Assembly (NCBI RefSeq): GCF_025628885.1
Contig: NZ_JAOTIF010000002.1
Coordinates: forward strand, 186,001-250,000
Source: Paraflavisolibacter caeni
GTDB lineage: Bacteria; Bacteroidota; Bacteroidia; Chitinophagales; Chitinophagaceae
DNA length: 64,000 nucleotides
Direction: 5' to 3'
Made by a program: the position numbers and the translations under genes. Position 1 is the stretch's first letter. Each line of letters opens with the position of its first letter. A model generated the notes under the pieces. It was not told the origin of the DNA, searched no databases, and saw only the letters and a program-made list of their open reading frames with translations. Positions 53,712 through 62,775 of the stretch are shown here, in pieces.

Positions 53712-54449
53712 CTAAACTGCTGTACTTACAGTACTTTCTGGTTTAAATTTATTTAAGGAGCAGTAAATAGATGAAATGATCAATCCTGCCAGTAAACCAG
53801 CAATGCTGGTATTAATAAGTATATCGATAAAGTGCTCGGAATGGTAACAATTCATGAACCTGCATATAGTGAAGATGGTGGATACCAGTGCAATCAATCC
53901 CCAATAAAGTTTCTTGTTTGAATGCTCCTGTACAATATCGTTTACTGGTAACCGATGTACAACAACAAAAATCAGAATAAGAGGAGGAATAGAACAGGCA
54001 TATTGAACGAAAACAAAAAGTGGATCAGAAATTCCAAATATCTCTACCTCTGCCTCCATTCCTGGAATTATTCCCGGGTGCGTCAATTGGTCCCATAACA
54101 AATGTGACGCAATTCCGGCTATAAGCGAGAAAAACACATTCCCGCTATTTTCTTTTACATGCCCAACCCAATCAAAGGAATAAAATAGTACAAAACGGCT
54201 TTTAAAATAGCGAGGCAAATGATCTATCAACGGCATTCTCACAACCCCGTGAAAAATATAGCAGCACAGTAACGCCAATGGCAGATCCAGCAAAATAGCG
54301 CCTGTCCAGCTATGGCTAAATTTCTTGTCTACATCAAGTGTAATAAATCCTTGGAAATCTGGCACCATGCTTCCGACTACCAAAGCAGTTACAGAACCTA
54401 TTTTTCTGAATGGAAGGAGAATAGCGGGATGTGAAAAGGTAAAGGGCAT
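53712..54449 (-). CDS. DUF4184-family membrane protein
   Basis: This 245-residue protein begins MPFTFSHPAILLPFRK and VVGSMVPDFQGF, the DUF4184 hallmark, and has about five hydrophobic segments. Histidines and aspartates in the N-terminal part (SHPA, MVPDF) and SHLLWDQLTHPG resemble metal-dependent membrane hydrolases. Its function is not known. It overlaps the acetyltransferase gene by one base (TAATG), so it is probably made with the bacillosamine enzymes. Confidence 0.88.
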   Translation of the reverse strand: MPFTFSHPAILLPFRKIGSVTALVVGSMVPDFQGFITLDVDKKFSHSWTGAILLDLPLALLCCYIFHGVVRMPLIDHLPRYFKSRFVLFYSFDWVGHVKENSGNVFFSLIAGIASHLLWDQLTHPGIIPGMEAEVEIFGISDPLFVFVQYACSIPPLILIFVVVHRLPVNDIVQEHSNKKLYWGLIALVSTIFTICRFMNCYHSEHFIDILINTSIAGLLAGLIISSIYCSLNKFKPESTVSTAV

Positions 54450-55033
54450 TAACCTTGAATTTGATTTCCTGGATTTCCAACGAATTTACAATGATCCGGT
54501 ATATTACGGATGATCACCGCGCCTGCACCAATGGTGCACCACTTCCCAATACGAATGCCGGGGATGATTACCGCTCCCGCACCAATATGAGTTCCTTCTC
54601 CTATGTGTACATCTCCGCATAAAGCAGCATTTGGAGATATATGTACAAAATCTCCTAAAATACAATCATGGTCAACCGACGCATTAGTATTGATAATACA
54701 GTGTTTACCAATTTGCACATCTGCATTAATGCTTACCCCGGACATTACCACTGTGCCATCACCAATTACAGACCGTCGTGAAATATTGGTAGATGGATGA
54801 AATGCACATCCGTATTTTACGTTTAACAGTCCGGCAATCTTTTTCCTTATGGCATTGTTTCCGATAGAAATAATTAGACTACTTACTGCTTCATGCTCAT
54901 AGGGTTTTACTTGATAACCCAATAGGTTGTTGATATTCACATTATCATCAAATAACCCGTCAATTGTAATCCCTAAACACTCAAGGATTTCAATTATAAC
55001 TTTTGCATGTCCACTGGCGCCGTATAAGTACAT
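54449..55033 (-). CDS. Sugar O/N-acetyltransferase (PglD/NeuD family)
   Basis: This 194-residue protein has an N-terminal nucleotide-sugar-binding fold (MYLYGASGHAKVIIEILE) and a left-handed beta-helix of hexapeptide repeats (VHISPNAALCGDVHIGEGTH and later). A candidate catalytic His lies in NASVDHDCILG. It matches PglD, which acetylates UDP-4-amino-6-deoxy-GlcNAc using acetyl-CoA. It lies 4 bp after the sugar transferase stop and overlaps DUF4184 by one base. Confidence 0.93.
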   Translation of the reverse strand: MYLYGASGHAKVIIEILECLGITIDGLFDDNVNINNLLGYQVKPYEHEAVSSLIISIGNNAIRKKIAGLLNVKYGCAFHPSTNISRRSVIGDGTVVMSGVSINADVQIGKHCIINTNASVDHDCILGDFVHISPNAALCGDVHIGEGTHIGAGAVIIPGIRIGKWCTIGAGAVIIRNIPDHCKFVGNPGNQIQG

Positions 55034-55037
55034 CTGC

Positions 55038-55670
55038 TTAATTTAAGATACTTCCTGAAAACTTTTCCATGGTAACTGAAGACGCTGAATTGATGCCTTC
55101 TGACTTAAATACCTTATATAATGTTCTCAAGGCAATTTTAACATCAAGCCAGAAGCTGATATGTTCTACATACCATATATCCTTCTCAAATTTCTGATCC
55201 CAGCTAATTGCATTTCTCCCATTTACCTGCGCCCATCCTGTAATTCCGGGCTTTACTTCATGCCTTCTTCTTTGTTGGCTATTGTATAAAGAAAGATACT
55301 CTACCAGCAAAGGCCGAGGTCCAATGATACTCATATCGCCTTTAATAACATTAATAAGCTGGGGTATTTCATCTAAAGAAGTCTTACGTATAAACTTTCC
55401 CACAGGTGTCAACCTTTTTTCATCAGGTAATAAATTACCTTCTTTATCTTTTCGATCATTCATTGTTTTGAACTTAATAATTGAAAAGATTCGTTCATTC
55501 TTGCCTGGTCGCCTTTGAAGAAAAAACACCTTACCATCGTTAGCAAAAAATAATATGATAACAACAATGATGAAAATAGGTAAAAAACAGATAAAGGCCA
55601 CAAAGCTCACAAGAAAGTCTAATACTGGTTTTATGAATGACAGATAGACTTTTTGATTGAGTCGGTTCAT
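55038..55670 (-). CDS. Phosphoglycosyltransferase (PglC/WcaJ family)
   Basis: This 210-residue monotopic membrane enzyme moves a sugar-phosphate from a UDP-sugar to undecaprenyl phosphate, the first step of glycan assembly. An N-terminal hydrophobic hairpin (VLDFLVSFVAFICFLPIFII) is followed by FKTMNDRKD, the catalytic Asp-Glu in RKTSLDEIPQLIN, GDMSIIGPRPLLVEY and KPGITGWAQVNGRN. Its small size matches PglC rather than the larger WcaJ. It overlaps the upstream glycosyltransferase gene by 4 bp. Confidence 0.94.
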   Translation of the reverse strand: MNRLNQKVYLSFIKPVLDFLVSFVAFICFLPIFIIVVIILFFANDGKVFFLQRRPGKNERIFSIIKFKTMNDRKDKEGNLLPDEKRLTPVGKFIRKTSLDEIPQLINVIKGDMSIIGPRPLLVEYLSLYNSQQRRRHEVKPGITGWAQVNGRNAISWDQKFEKDIWYVEHISFWLDVKIALRTLYKVFKSEGINSASSVTMEKFSGSILN

Positions 55671-56905
55671 TTTTTTAAGACATCTTTTATGAGTGCCAGG
55701 TATTTTTTTGCTAACTGCGTCCGGTCAAAATTTTCTTTAGCAAAATGGTAACCATTAACACCTTCTTCTACAATTCTTCCCTGATCATTGATGTACATCC
55801 TGATTACCCGGTTAAACTCTTCTGCATTTTCCGGCTCAATATAACTGCCGGCTTCAGCTTGTTCTACCAGCTCCCTCGAAACACCATCTATGGCCATTAA
55901 AATCGGCTTCTTACAAGCCATATAATCAAAGGTCTTGTTTGAATATACAGTTTTGAAAGTATCAACTTTTTTCAATACAGACATACCCATATCAGAACTG
56001 ATAATGTATTTGAAGACTTCCTGTTTGGGGACTGGATCCAGAAAACGCACATTCTTGATTTGGCGCTCTTTGGCCATTTTTTTTAGCTTCTCCTTTTCCA
56101 TACCCTGACCAATCAGGAGAAAGAGTACATTGGTGTCTTCCAGTAATTTGCCAGCATCCAATACCTGCTGTAGATGGTTGGCCACACCATGTGCCCCTAC
56201 ATAAGTGATAACAAAATGGTCATTTAAATCATTTTTACTTCTGAATATTTGCCTGTCAAAGTTCTCCAGAAGGCTATCGGATAAAGAAAAGTCTGCTGCA
56301 TTTGGAATAAATATGACCTTATCGGCTGGTACATTTTTATTTTCGATTAAAGCGGTCCTGAATGCAGGTGTTAAGACGTTTATTAGCTTGGCTTTCCTAT
56401 ATATAAACCGTTCAAACCAAAATGCCAGTTTGATGATCGGCTTTGAACGCAGTACCCCAGTATCTATCGCCGATTCAGGCCAGAGATCTCGAATCTCAAA
56501 TACTAGAGGGATTCTTTTAAATCGTGAAATACAATAACCGCTGAAACCAACAAAAAGTGGTGGTGATGTAACAATGACTACATCAAAATTCCCCTTCACC
56601 TTGAAAAGACCTGCCCAAAGGCTGGAGAACATGAATGAAAAATAACCCCACAAACGGCCGATAAAATTTTTATTATAAGCCTCCGATACATGGCATCTCC
56701 ACACTGCAACCTCACCCTGCAATTTCTTTTTATATAGTTTTCCTTTATATTCACTTCTTTTCTCCTTTCCATTGGCATGCACCATGCCAGCAAGGACTGT
56801 TACCTGTGCACCCTGGCTGACCCATGTTTTTGTGATTTCGTTCCATCGCGATCCGCCTGCATCATCATCTTCCAGAAAGTATTGGTGTATTAATAAGATA
56901 TTCAC
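55667..56905 (-). CDS. Family 4 glycosyltransferase, WbuB-like
   Basis: This 412-residue GT-B protein has an N-terminal Rossmann domain with LIHQYFLEDDDAGGSRWNEI and a C-terminal domain with FVITYVGAHGVANHLQQVLD. The conserved acidic segment reads EQAEAGSYIEPENAEEFNRV. The GGSRWNE start is typical of WbuB-type transferases found in O-antigen loci with amidino sugars. It probably adds an N-acetylated 6-deoxy sugar. The start overlaps the end of the heparinase gene by 41 bp. Confidence 0.93.
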   Translation of the reverse strand: MNILLIHQYFLEDDDAGGSRWNEITKTWVSQGAQVTVLAGMVHANGKEKRSEYKGKLYKKKLQGEVAVWRCHVSEAYNKNFIGRLWGYFSFMFSSLWAGLFKVKGNFDVVIVTSPPLFVGFSGYCISRFKRIPLVFEIRDLWPESAIDTGVLRSKPIIKLAFWFERFIYRKAKLINVLTPAFRTALIENKNVPADKVIFIPNAADFSLSDSLLENFDRQIFRSKNDLNDHFVITYVGAHGVANHLQQVLDAGKLLEDTNVLFLLIGQGMEKEKLKKMAKERQIKNVRFLDPVPKQEVFKYIISSDMGMSVLKKVDTFKTVYSNKTFDYMACKKPILMAIDGVSRELVEQAEAGSYIEPENAEEFNRVIRMYINDQGRIVEEGVNGYHFAKENFDRTQLAKKYLALIKDVLKK

Positions 56906-58781
56906 TGTTTATTTTTATCCGTGTTTTTATTGTATTTGTTGCACTGCTGATGATCACTCTTTTAGTCTCTTCTTTTTGACCATATTGTGAAGAATACCAT
57001 CCTTTAGCTATTTCTGGATGCAATGGTTCCTCCGCCTCTGAAGCATAACTTATGTCAGCTGAAGATGGCTGATTCCAATTTTGAATGATCGTCCGGCCTG
57101 GTGGTAATCCTTTAATATGGTCTTCGATTATCCATTCCGGCTTTCCTTTAGTTTTAATAATTGTTCTTTGGTGGTCTATATTTTTGCCGAGCTGGCGGAA
57201 TGCACTGATCGTTCCTGAAAAATTGATTCTTTCTGCATCTTCTCTCAATTCTGCCTTCTTACATTGCGTCCAGTAAAACCAGATAAACCGTCCTCCTTTT
57301 TTCATCTGGTCTTGCTCATCGAGCAAAACTGTATTGTGTGAGGCTGTACCAAAAAAATACCTGGCCAGTTCTTCTGTTGTGTTATACTTATAACTACCGC
57401 CATCCAACAAAATATTCTTTCCCTTATACCAAACATCCATGTGCAGGTTATCGGCCTGTGATGGCCTGTCTTTGTGATTCCCACAACGGATAAACGTCAG
57501 GGTATCCTGCTCCCGGATTAAGTAATATCCCCCTTTGGGAAACCGATACACGATAGAGCTTAGGTCAAGGCTTTTTTTGTATTCAGGTTGCAAACCATAC
57601 CATCCCAGGTCTTCTTCGGTGCTGTTTAAACCGGCATCAATATGGAGTACAGCAGCCAGACCATTCAGTTGAGGTCTGAAATCCGGAAATCCCCGGTCAT
57701 TTAATTTAAAAAATAAAGCCCCATCGTTTGCACCATAATTGGGCAGTCTGCCTGTATAATCATCCATGCAGGTTCGTAAAAAGAACAAAGACTTTTCCGC
57801 TCGTTCATACACAATGGGCAATAGAGGGTCCTTGTTAATTTCTGATAATCGTATCCCCCATGTAAGCAACTGTATCACTACCCGGTGGTAGTTCATTGAG
57901 AACTGCAGAAAGGTGCCGTCCTCATATACCTGGTAGGATAACTCTTCCTCAAACCACTTCTTTCCCTTTTGTCCCCACGCCTTTACTTCCGGTATATAAG
58001 GGAAGAGCATTCCTGCTATAAAAAGAGCAAGCGTTTCTGTAAGGGCATGATTGTTTCGAACAGCTATCCTGGAAAAATCAATATTATGGTATACATGATG
58101 TAGCTGCCAGTATATAGAATATTCTATTTGAGCAAATACGTCTTCCGACAGGTTTTCTGAATCGCGGTAATAATATAAGGCAAAGATCCAGTTCAATACG
58201 CGTAATGAAATTTCCTGGCTACAACGGTAGTTAGGCCCACAGTTTACAGGGTTGTTCTTAATCCAGGAAAGGATCTCCCCAAATACAATACCCGAGCAAT
58301 CCTGCTGAAAATGGTAATCAAACCGGATTAGATCATACAAAAAACTGAAACGGGACTTCTCCCAGACAAACTTTATATCCCCGGCCTCCCTCGAAAAGTC
58401 TGCTACTTCTGTCCAATGTTTCCTTATATCGTATTTAAAACCAGTTTCCGGGTTGGTAACCCAATCGTAATTAAGCCCTATGTCATAGGTCAGGCTGTTG
58501 AAAAAAACAAACTTACCCAAGCGGTATTTATCAAACCATTCTTTTAACTGGTTAGATGGTTTCAATTCAACATTTATATTTCTTTTATTTTGGAAAAAGA
58601 AATTGCCTGCCTGCTCTTTCCATTGTTCCAGGGAGCCCGCAGTTTTGCTGACTGGTGAAAGTGGGAATTTATTTTTTAATAAACCCGTTCGCCTAAAAAC
58701 TTCGTAGCAACCACGGAAACGGATATACCGCCACCCCATATTTTGGGCCAGGTTGACCCTGTCTTTGAATTTGTTGATCAA
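56865..58781 (-). CDS. Heparinase II/III-like (alginate lyase-type) protein
   Basis: This 638-residue protein has an alpha-helical toroid (about 60-380) with RVLNWIFALYYYRDSENL and AVRNNHALTETLALFIAGML. The C-terminal beta-sheet domain (about 400-600) has RPSQADNLHMDVWYKGKN and LLDGGSYKYNTTEEL, the heparinase II/III pattern. No clear signal peptide is seen, so it may act inside the cell. Family members cut uronic-acid polysaccharides by elimination. Its place in a biosynthetic operon suggests processing of the local glycan. It overlaps both neighbours. Confidence 0.92.
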   Translation of the reverse strand: MINKFKDRVNLAQNMGWRYIRFRGCYEVFRRTGLLKNKFPLSPVSKTAGSLEQWKEQAGNFFFQNKRNINVELKPSNQLKEWFDKYRLGKFVFFNSLTYDIGLNYDWVTNPETGFKYDIRKHWTEVADFSREAGDIKFVWEKSRFSFLYDLIRFDYHFQQDCSGIVFGEILSWIKNNPVNCGPNYRCSQEISLRVLNWIFALYYYRDSENLSEDVFAQIEYSIYWQLHHVYHNIDFSRIAVRNNHALTETLALFIAGMLFPYIPEVKAWGQKGKKWFEEELSYQVYEDGTFLQFSMNYHRVVIQLLTWGIRLSEINKDPLLPIVYERAEKSLFFLRTCMDDYTGRLPNYGANDGALFFKLNDRGFPDFRPQLNGLAAVLHIDAGLNSTEEDLGWYGLQPEYKKSLDLSSIVYRFPKGGYYLIREQDTLTFIRCGNHKDRPSQADNLHMDVWYKGKNILLDGGSYKYNTTEELARYFFGTASHNTVLLDEQDQMKKGGRFIWFYWTQCKKAELREDAERINFSGTISAFRQLGKNIDHQRTIIKTKGKPEWIIEDHIKGLPPGRTIIQNWNQPSSADISYASEAEEPLHPEIAKGWYSSQYGQKEETKRVIISSATNTIKTRIKINSEYLINTPILSGR

Positions 58782-59893
58782 TTAACTGTGATTGAGTCTA
58801 ATTCAAAAAGAGTACATAAATGCTTTACAATCCGGTCAGCGGCATGGCCATCCCAATACTTTGGAATGCTGCCCTTTTTCCATTCACCCCGGTACAATTT
58901 TTCAAAAGCGGGCTTGATGGCACTTGGGTTGGTGCCGATTAGTTCGTTTGTGCCAATGGTGCACGTTTCTGGTCTTTCGGTATTATCACGCAGGGTCATG
59001 CAAGGCACCCCCATTACAGTGGTTTCTTCTGTTATTCCCCCAGAGTCGGTGATCACTGCTTTTGCGTGTTGCACCAGGTAATTGAACTCTAGGTAACTGA
59101 GAGGTTCTATAAGAAACAGGTTTGAAGCGTTGATGTTTGTTGAGGAAAGAATTTTAGCCGTTCTTGGATGAACTGGAAAAATGATGGGTACTCCCTTGGA
59201 TGCTTCTAATATAGCTTCCATCAATTCAGCGAGTTTGTTTTCTTCATCCACGTTGGCCGGCCGGTGCAAAGTCATTACAATATAACCATTATCTTTTAGA
59301 GCAGCTTCCTTCCAGACAGGTGGTTCTATGAACCGGGGCGTTTGCTGGTTCAACGTATCGATCATGGTATTACCCACAAAAAATATTCTCTCTAGTGAAA
59401 CGCCAGACTTTAGCAGGTTCTCATTGGCCGTATCTGAAGTAGTGAAAAAATAATCTGTAATGGAATCAGTAACCATCCGGTTGATTTCTTCCGGCATTGT
59501 CATATCCCAACTGCGAATACCTCCTTCCACATGGGCGACCTTGATGTTGTTCAGTTTCTTTGCAGCTATGGCACATGCCATAGTTGAGGTGACATCTCCC
59601 ACCACCAGCACAAGATCAGGCCTGTTCTCTAATAACACTTTTTCATAGCGAACCATAATAGCTGCTGTTTGTTCAGCTTGTGTACCTCCTCCTGCCTCTA
59701 AGTTAATATCCGGTTCAGGAATGCCTAACTGATCGAAGAAATCCCCACTCATTTTCTTATCATAATGTTGCCCGGTATGTATTAAACGAAACGAAATATT
59801 ATATCCGTCATTTACAGCATTCCTAACAGCTTTGATTATAGGAGCAATTTTCATGAAGTTCGGGCGTGCTCCCGCAATAATATCAATAAGCAT
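58778..59893 (-). CDS. wecB: UDP-N-acetylglucosamine 2-epimerase, non-hydrolysing
   Basis: This 371-residue enzyme interconverts UDP-GlcNAc and UDP-ManNAc or a related pair. Family motifs include IIAGARPNFMKIAPII, LIHTGQHYDKKMSGDFF, HVEGGIRSWDMTMPEEINR and ITDSGGITEETTVMGVPC. A FnlC-like role on 6-deoxy sugars is also possible, given the amidation genes nearby. It overlaps the heparinase gene by 4 bp and directly abuts the oxidoreductase stop. Confidence 0.94.
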   Translation of the reverse strand: MLIDIIAGARPNFMKIAPIIKAVRNAVNDGYNISFRLIHTGQHYDKKMSGDFFDQLGIPEPDINLEAGGGTQAEQTAAIMVRYEKVLLENRPDLVLVVGDVTSTMACAIAAKKLNNIKVAHVEGGIRSWDMTMPEEINRMVTDSITDYFFTTSDTANENLLKSGVSLERIFFVGNTMIDTLNQQTPRFIEPPVWKEAALKDNGYIVMTLHRPANVDEENKLAELMEAILEASKGVPIIFPVHPRTAKILSSTNINASNLFLIEPLSYLEFNYLVQHAKAVITDSGGITEETTVMGVPCMTLRDNTERPETCTIGTNELIGTNPSAIKPAFEKLYRGEWKKGSIPKYWDGHAADRIVKHLCTLFELDSITVN

Positions 59894-62005
59894 TTAAATA
59901 ATTTTAATCCAACTATTCACCTTTAAACTCTCAATGGCAGCAAAACTGGCTTTTGTTGTATTGATAATTTCATCAAATGGAATAAGTGCTTCTCCACCTC
60001 TCGTAATACGCTCCGTTAACAATTTAAATTGTGCGTTATGGCCTTTATCAATTTTTGTTTTTAACTTGGAGAAACCTCTAAAGCCATACCCATTAGTCGT
60101 TTTGAAGTTATCCATGATCAAGGTTCTTTCTTGTGAATAAACCTCCACTCGCTCTTTCGAGTATTCTTTGGATCCATTTGAAAAATAATTGATTACTCCA
60201 GTACTTCCGTTCTCATATCGTAACAATATAGATGCGTTATCAGTATTTTCTTCTGGTTTGGAGCCCATAGCATTCATACAAACAGCATGTATTCTGCTTC
60301 CTGTTATAAAACTGATTAAATCTATATAATGGCAAGCTTCGCCAATGATTCTACCTCCTCCAACTTTCATATCGTGCACCCACACGTTGGTTGGAATGTA
60401 TCCGGCATTCATCGTAGCTACTACATTTACAGGCGCAGTACCAACTAATTGCTTTATTTTTTGAATGTGCGGTGAAAACCTGCGATTAAAGCCAACGGTC
60501 AATGTTGATTTACCGTCATAAGCTCTTACAATCTGATTGAGCTCTTCCTGATTTAATGCAAGAGGCTTCTCTACAAATACATGTTTTCCGGCTTGCAGGC
60601 ACTCGACAACCAATTTCGCATGTTGATTATGACGGGTTGTTATCATCACAAGATCAATACTTGCATCATTGATTATTTCCTTGTAATCAGTCGTGCTCTT
60701 AGATATGTTATACTTTTTTGCGAGTGCAGTTCCCGAAAGTCCTCCTGAGCTGGCTATGTTCACTAAAGTGGTATTAGCCTTTTTTAAGGAAGGCAACATG
60801 GTCATCCTTGTAAAATTACCAGCACCGATAATTCCAATAGTACCTTTCTGTTGGGTAAATAGTACAGTACTTAATGTAACAACACTGGAAGCATCTGATT
60901 GATCAGGATAGATTAATATAGAAGCTATAGAATCTTTATTGCTTATGTTGTTGTATATTTTAGTGTAATCATCTAGAGCTGCACGCTCTGTAACTAATGA
61001 TTTTACATCAAGTTTACCTGTTGATATTGCTTGTAATATTGCTTCGAAGTTCCTTTTTTCTGTCCATCTTACAAAAGATATTGGGTAATCCTGTCCCTTT
61101 TGTTCATACTTTTCATCATAGCGTCCTGGACCATAGGAGCAGGATACTTGGAAAGTTAATTCTTTCTCATAGAATTCAGATCTATTCAGATTTAGTCCAA
61201 TTACACCGACCAATATAATGCGTCCTCTTTTACGGCTCATCTGAGCTGCATGAGAAATTATTTGATCTGTCTTGGCAGATGCAGTGATAATGACGCCGTC
61301 GGCACCTACTTCATTTGTTAAGTTTTGAACAAACTTTACAGGATCATCACCGGATTGTGGGTTTACGGTAATAATTCCAGCTTTTTTGGCAATTGCTATT
61401 TTATTCGAGTCAAGATCAATCCCAATGACCCGGCAACCATTTGCTTTGAGCAATTGAGCAGTAATCAAACCAATAAGTCCTAACCCTATGACTACAACCG
61501 TTTCACCAAAGGTTGGATTGCACAACCGGATACCCTGTAAACCAATAGATCCGATTACTGTAAATGCCGCTTCATCATCTGAAACATTTTCAGGAACATG
61601 TGCAACAAGATTTTTGGGTATCGACACATATTCAGCATGATTGCCATTGGAGGCAACCCGATCTCCAACTTTGAATTCATGTACGCCATCACCAACTGCA
61701 ATGACCCGTCCAACATTGCAATAACCTAATGGAAGAGGTTGATCCAACTTATTGAAAACAGATTCCAACGTTGAAATAAGCCCTTCAGTTTTCACTTTAT
61801 CCAGCACTTGCTTTACTTTATCCGGCTGTTGTTTTGCTTTTTGAATAAAGTTTGCTTTGCCAAATTCAACCAACATTCGTTCAGTTCCTAATGAGACTAA
61901 ACTTCGTGTAGTTTTAATGAGCAATTGACCAGGCTTTACCAAAGGTGCGGGCACTTCTTCCAATATGGTCTCTCCGCTCTTTAGATTCTGAATGATTTGT
62001 TTCAT
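59894..62005 (-). CDS. Two-domain oxidoreductase: zinc-type dehydrogenase plus Gfo/Idh/MocA
   Basis: This 703-residue fusion has a medium-chain dehydrogenase in residues 1-360 (GYCNVGRVIAVGDGVHEFK, GETVVVIGLGLIGLITAQLL). A Gfo/Idh/MocA domain takes up the rest (GTIGIIGAGNFTRMTMLPS, GKHVFVEKPLALN). Such fusions recur in surface-polysaccharide loci with a heparinase and WecB. Substrate is unknown, perhaps a nucleotide-linked hexose or uronic acid. It abuts wecB and overlaps the HisF-like gene by 4 bp. Confidence 0.93.
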   Translation of the reverse strand: MKQIIQNLKSGETILEEVPAPLVKPGQLLIKTTRSLVSLGTERMLVEFGKANFIQKAKQQPDKVKQVLDKVKTEGLISTLESVFNKLDQPLPLGYCNVGRVIAVGDGVHEFKVGDRVASNGNHAEYVSIPKNLVAHVPENVSDDEAAFTVIGSIGLQGIRLCNPTFGETVVVIGLGLIGLITAQLLKANGCRVIGIDLDSNKIAIAKKAGIITVNPQSGDDPVKFVQNLTNEVGADGVIITASAKTDQIISHAAQMSRKRGRIILVGVIGLNLNRSEFYEKELTFQVSCSYGPGRYDEKYEQKGQDYPISFVRWTEKRNFEAILQAISTGKLDVKSLVTERAALDDYTKIYNNISNKDSIASILIYPDQSDASSVVTLSTVLFTQQKGTIGIIGAGNFTRMTMLPSLKKANTTLVNIASSGGLSGTALAKKYNISKSTTDYKEIINDASIDLVMITTRHNQHAKLVVECLQAGKHVFVEKPLALNQEELNQIVRAYDGKSTLTVGFNRRFSPHIQKIKQLVGTAPVNVVATMNAGYIPTNVWVHDMKVGGGRIIGEACHYIDLISFITGSRIHAVCMNAMGSKPEENTDNASILLRYENGSTGVINYFSNGSKEYSKERVEVYSQERTLIMDNFKTTNGYGFRGFSKLKTKIDKGHNAQFKLLTERITRGGEALIPFDEIINTTKASFAAIESLKVNSWIKII

Positions 62006-62775
62006 GAATATGATTGATGCAGTTCCTGTTTTTCTTTTTTACCAGGATAATTTATTAAAACAGCTCTATATTTCCCTTTGAATACAAACAGACTACCAGC
62101 AGCAACACCGATAATTCTATATTTGCTGATTACTTTTCTAATATCTTCGACGTTACCTGCCCCTCCTAATATTGTTATTGGAACCTCAGTTGCATTACGG
62201 ACGATGTCAATTAAAGTAAAATCATACCCTTCCATTTTACCATCTCTGTCAATAGAGTTGATCACAATTTCTCCAACGCCTATTTTGTCCAGTTTTTCAA
62301 CAAAGTCCTTAACTTTTATACCCGTTGCTTTTTTCCCATTGTGTATATAGATTTCATATCCACCTAAAAATGATTTCTTTTTCACATCCAACACAACAAC
62401 GACACTTTGAATACCTACTGCATCACCAATCCTTTTGATAAGATCAAAATCTTTAAACACGGCAGAGCTTAAGGCTACTTTTTCAGCTCCCAAACTGATT
62501 ATTTTCTTTGCTTCCTCTACAGCTGATACACCACCACCATAACAAAATGGCATGCGACATTCTACAGCTAAGTTCTTGATTAAATTAAAATCGGGTCCAC
62601 GCCCTTCTACAGAAGCATCAATATCTAATACGATCAATTCATCAACTTCTTTTTCGTTGAATATCTTAACTGCATTAATCGGATCACCCACATATTTGGG
62701 ATCTTTAAATCCAACTGTTTTTACCAACCCTTTTTTATGAACTAATAAACAAGGAGTTATTCTGGATCTAAGCAT
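62002..62775 (-). CDS. wbuZ: HisF-like cyclase-family subunit of sugar amidation (WbuZ)
   Basis: This 257-residue TIM barrel resembles HisF of histidine synthesis. The catalytic Asp11 of true HisF (PCLDV) is Leu11 here (RITPCLLVHKKG), while Asp130 is kept in VVVVLDVKKK. Loss of Asp11 argues against imidazole glycerol phosphate synthesis. With the HisH-like and amidotransferase genes it probably channels ammonia to make an acetamidino sugar, as WbuZ or HisF2 do in O-antigen loci. It overlaps both neighbours by a few bases. Confidence 0.92.
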   Translation of the reverse strand: MLRSRITPCLLVHKKGLVKTVGFKDPKYVGDPINAVKIFNEKEVDELIVLDIDASVEGRGPDFNLIKNLAVECRMPFCYGGGVSAVEEAKKIISLGAEKVALSSAVFKDFDLIKRIGDAVGIQSVVVVLDVKKKSFLGGYEIYIHNGKKATGIKVKDFVEKLDKIGVGEIVINSIDRDGKMEGYDFTLIDIVRNATEVPITILGGAGNVEDIRKVISKYRIIGVAAGSLFVFKGKYRAVLINYPGKKEKQELHQSYS

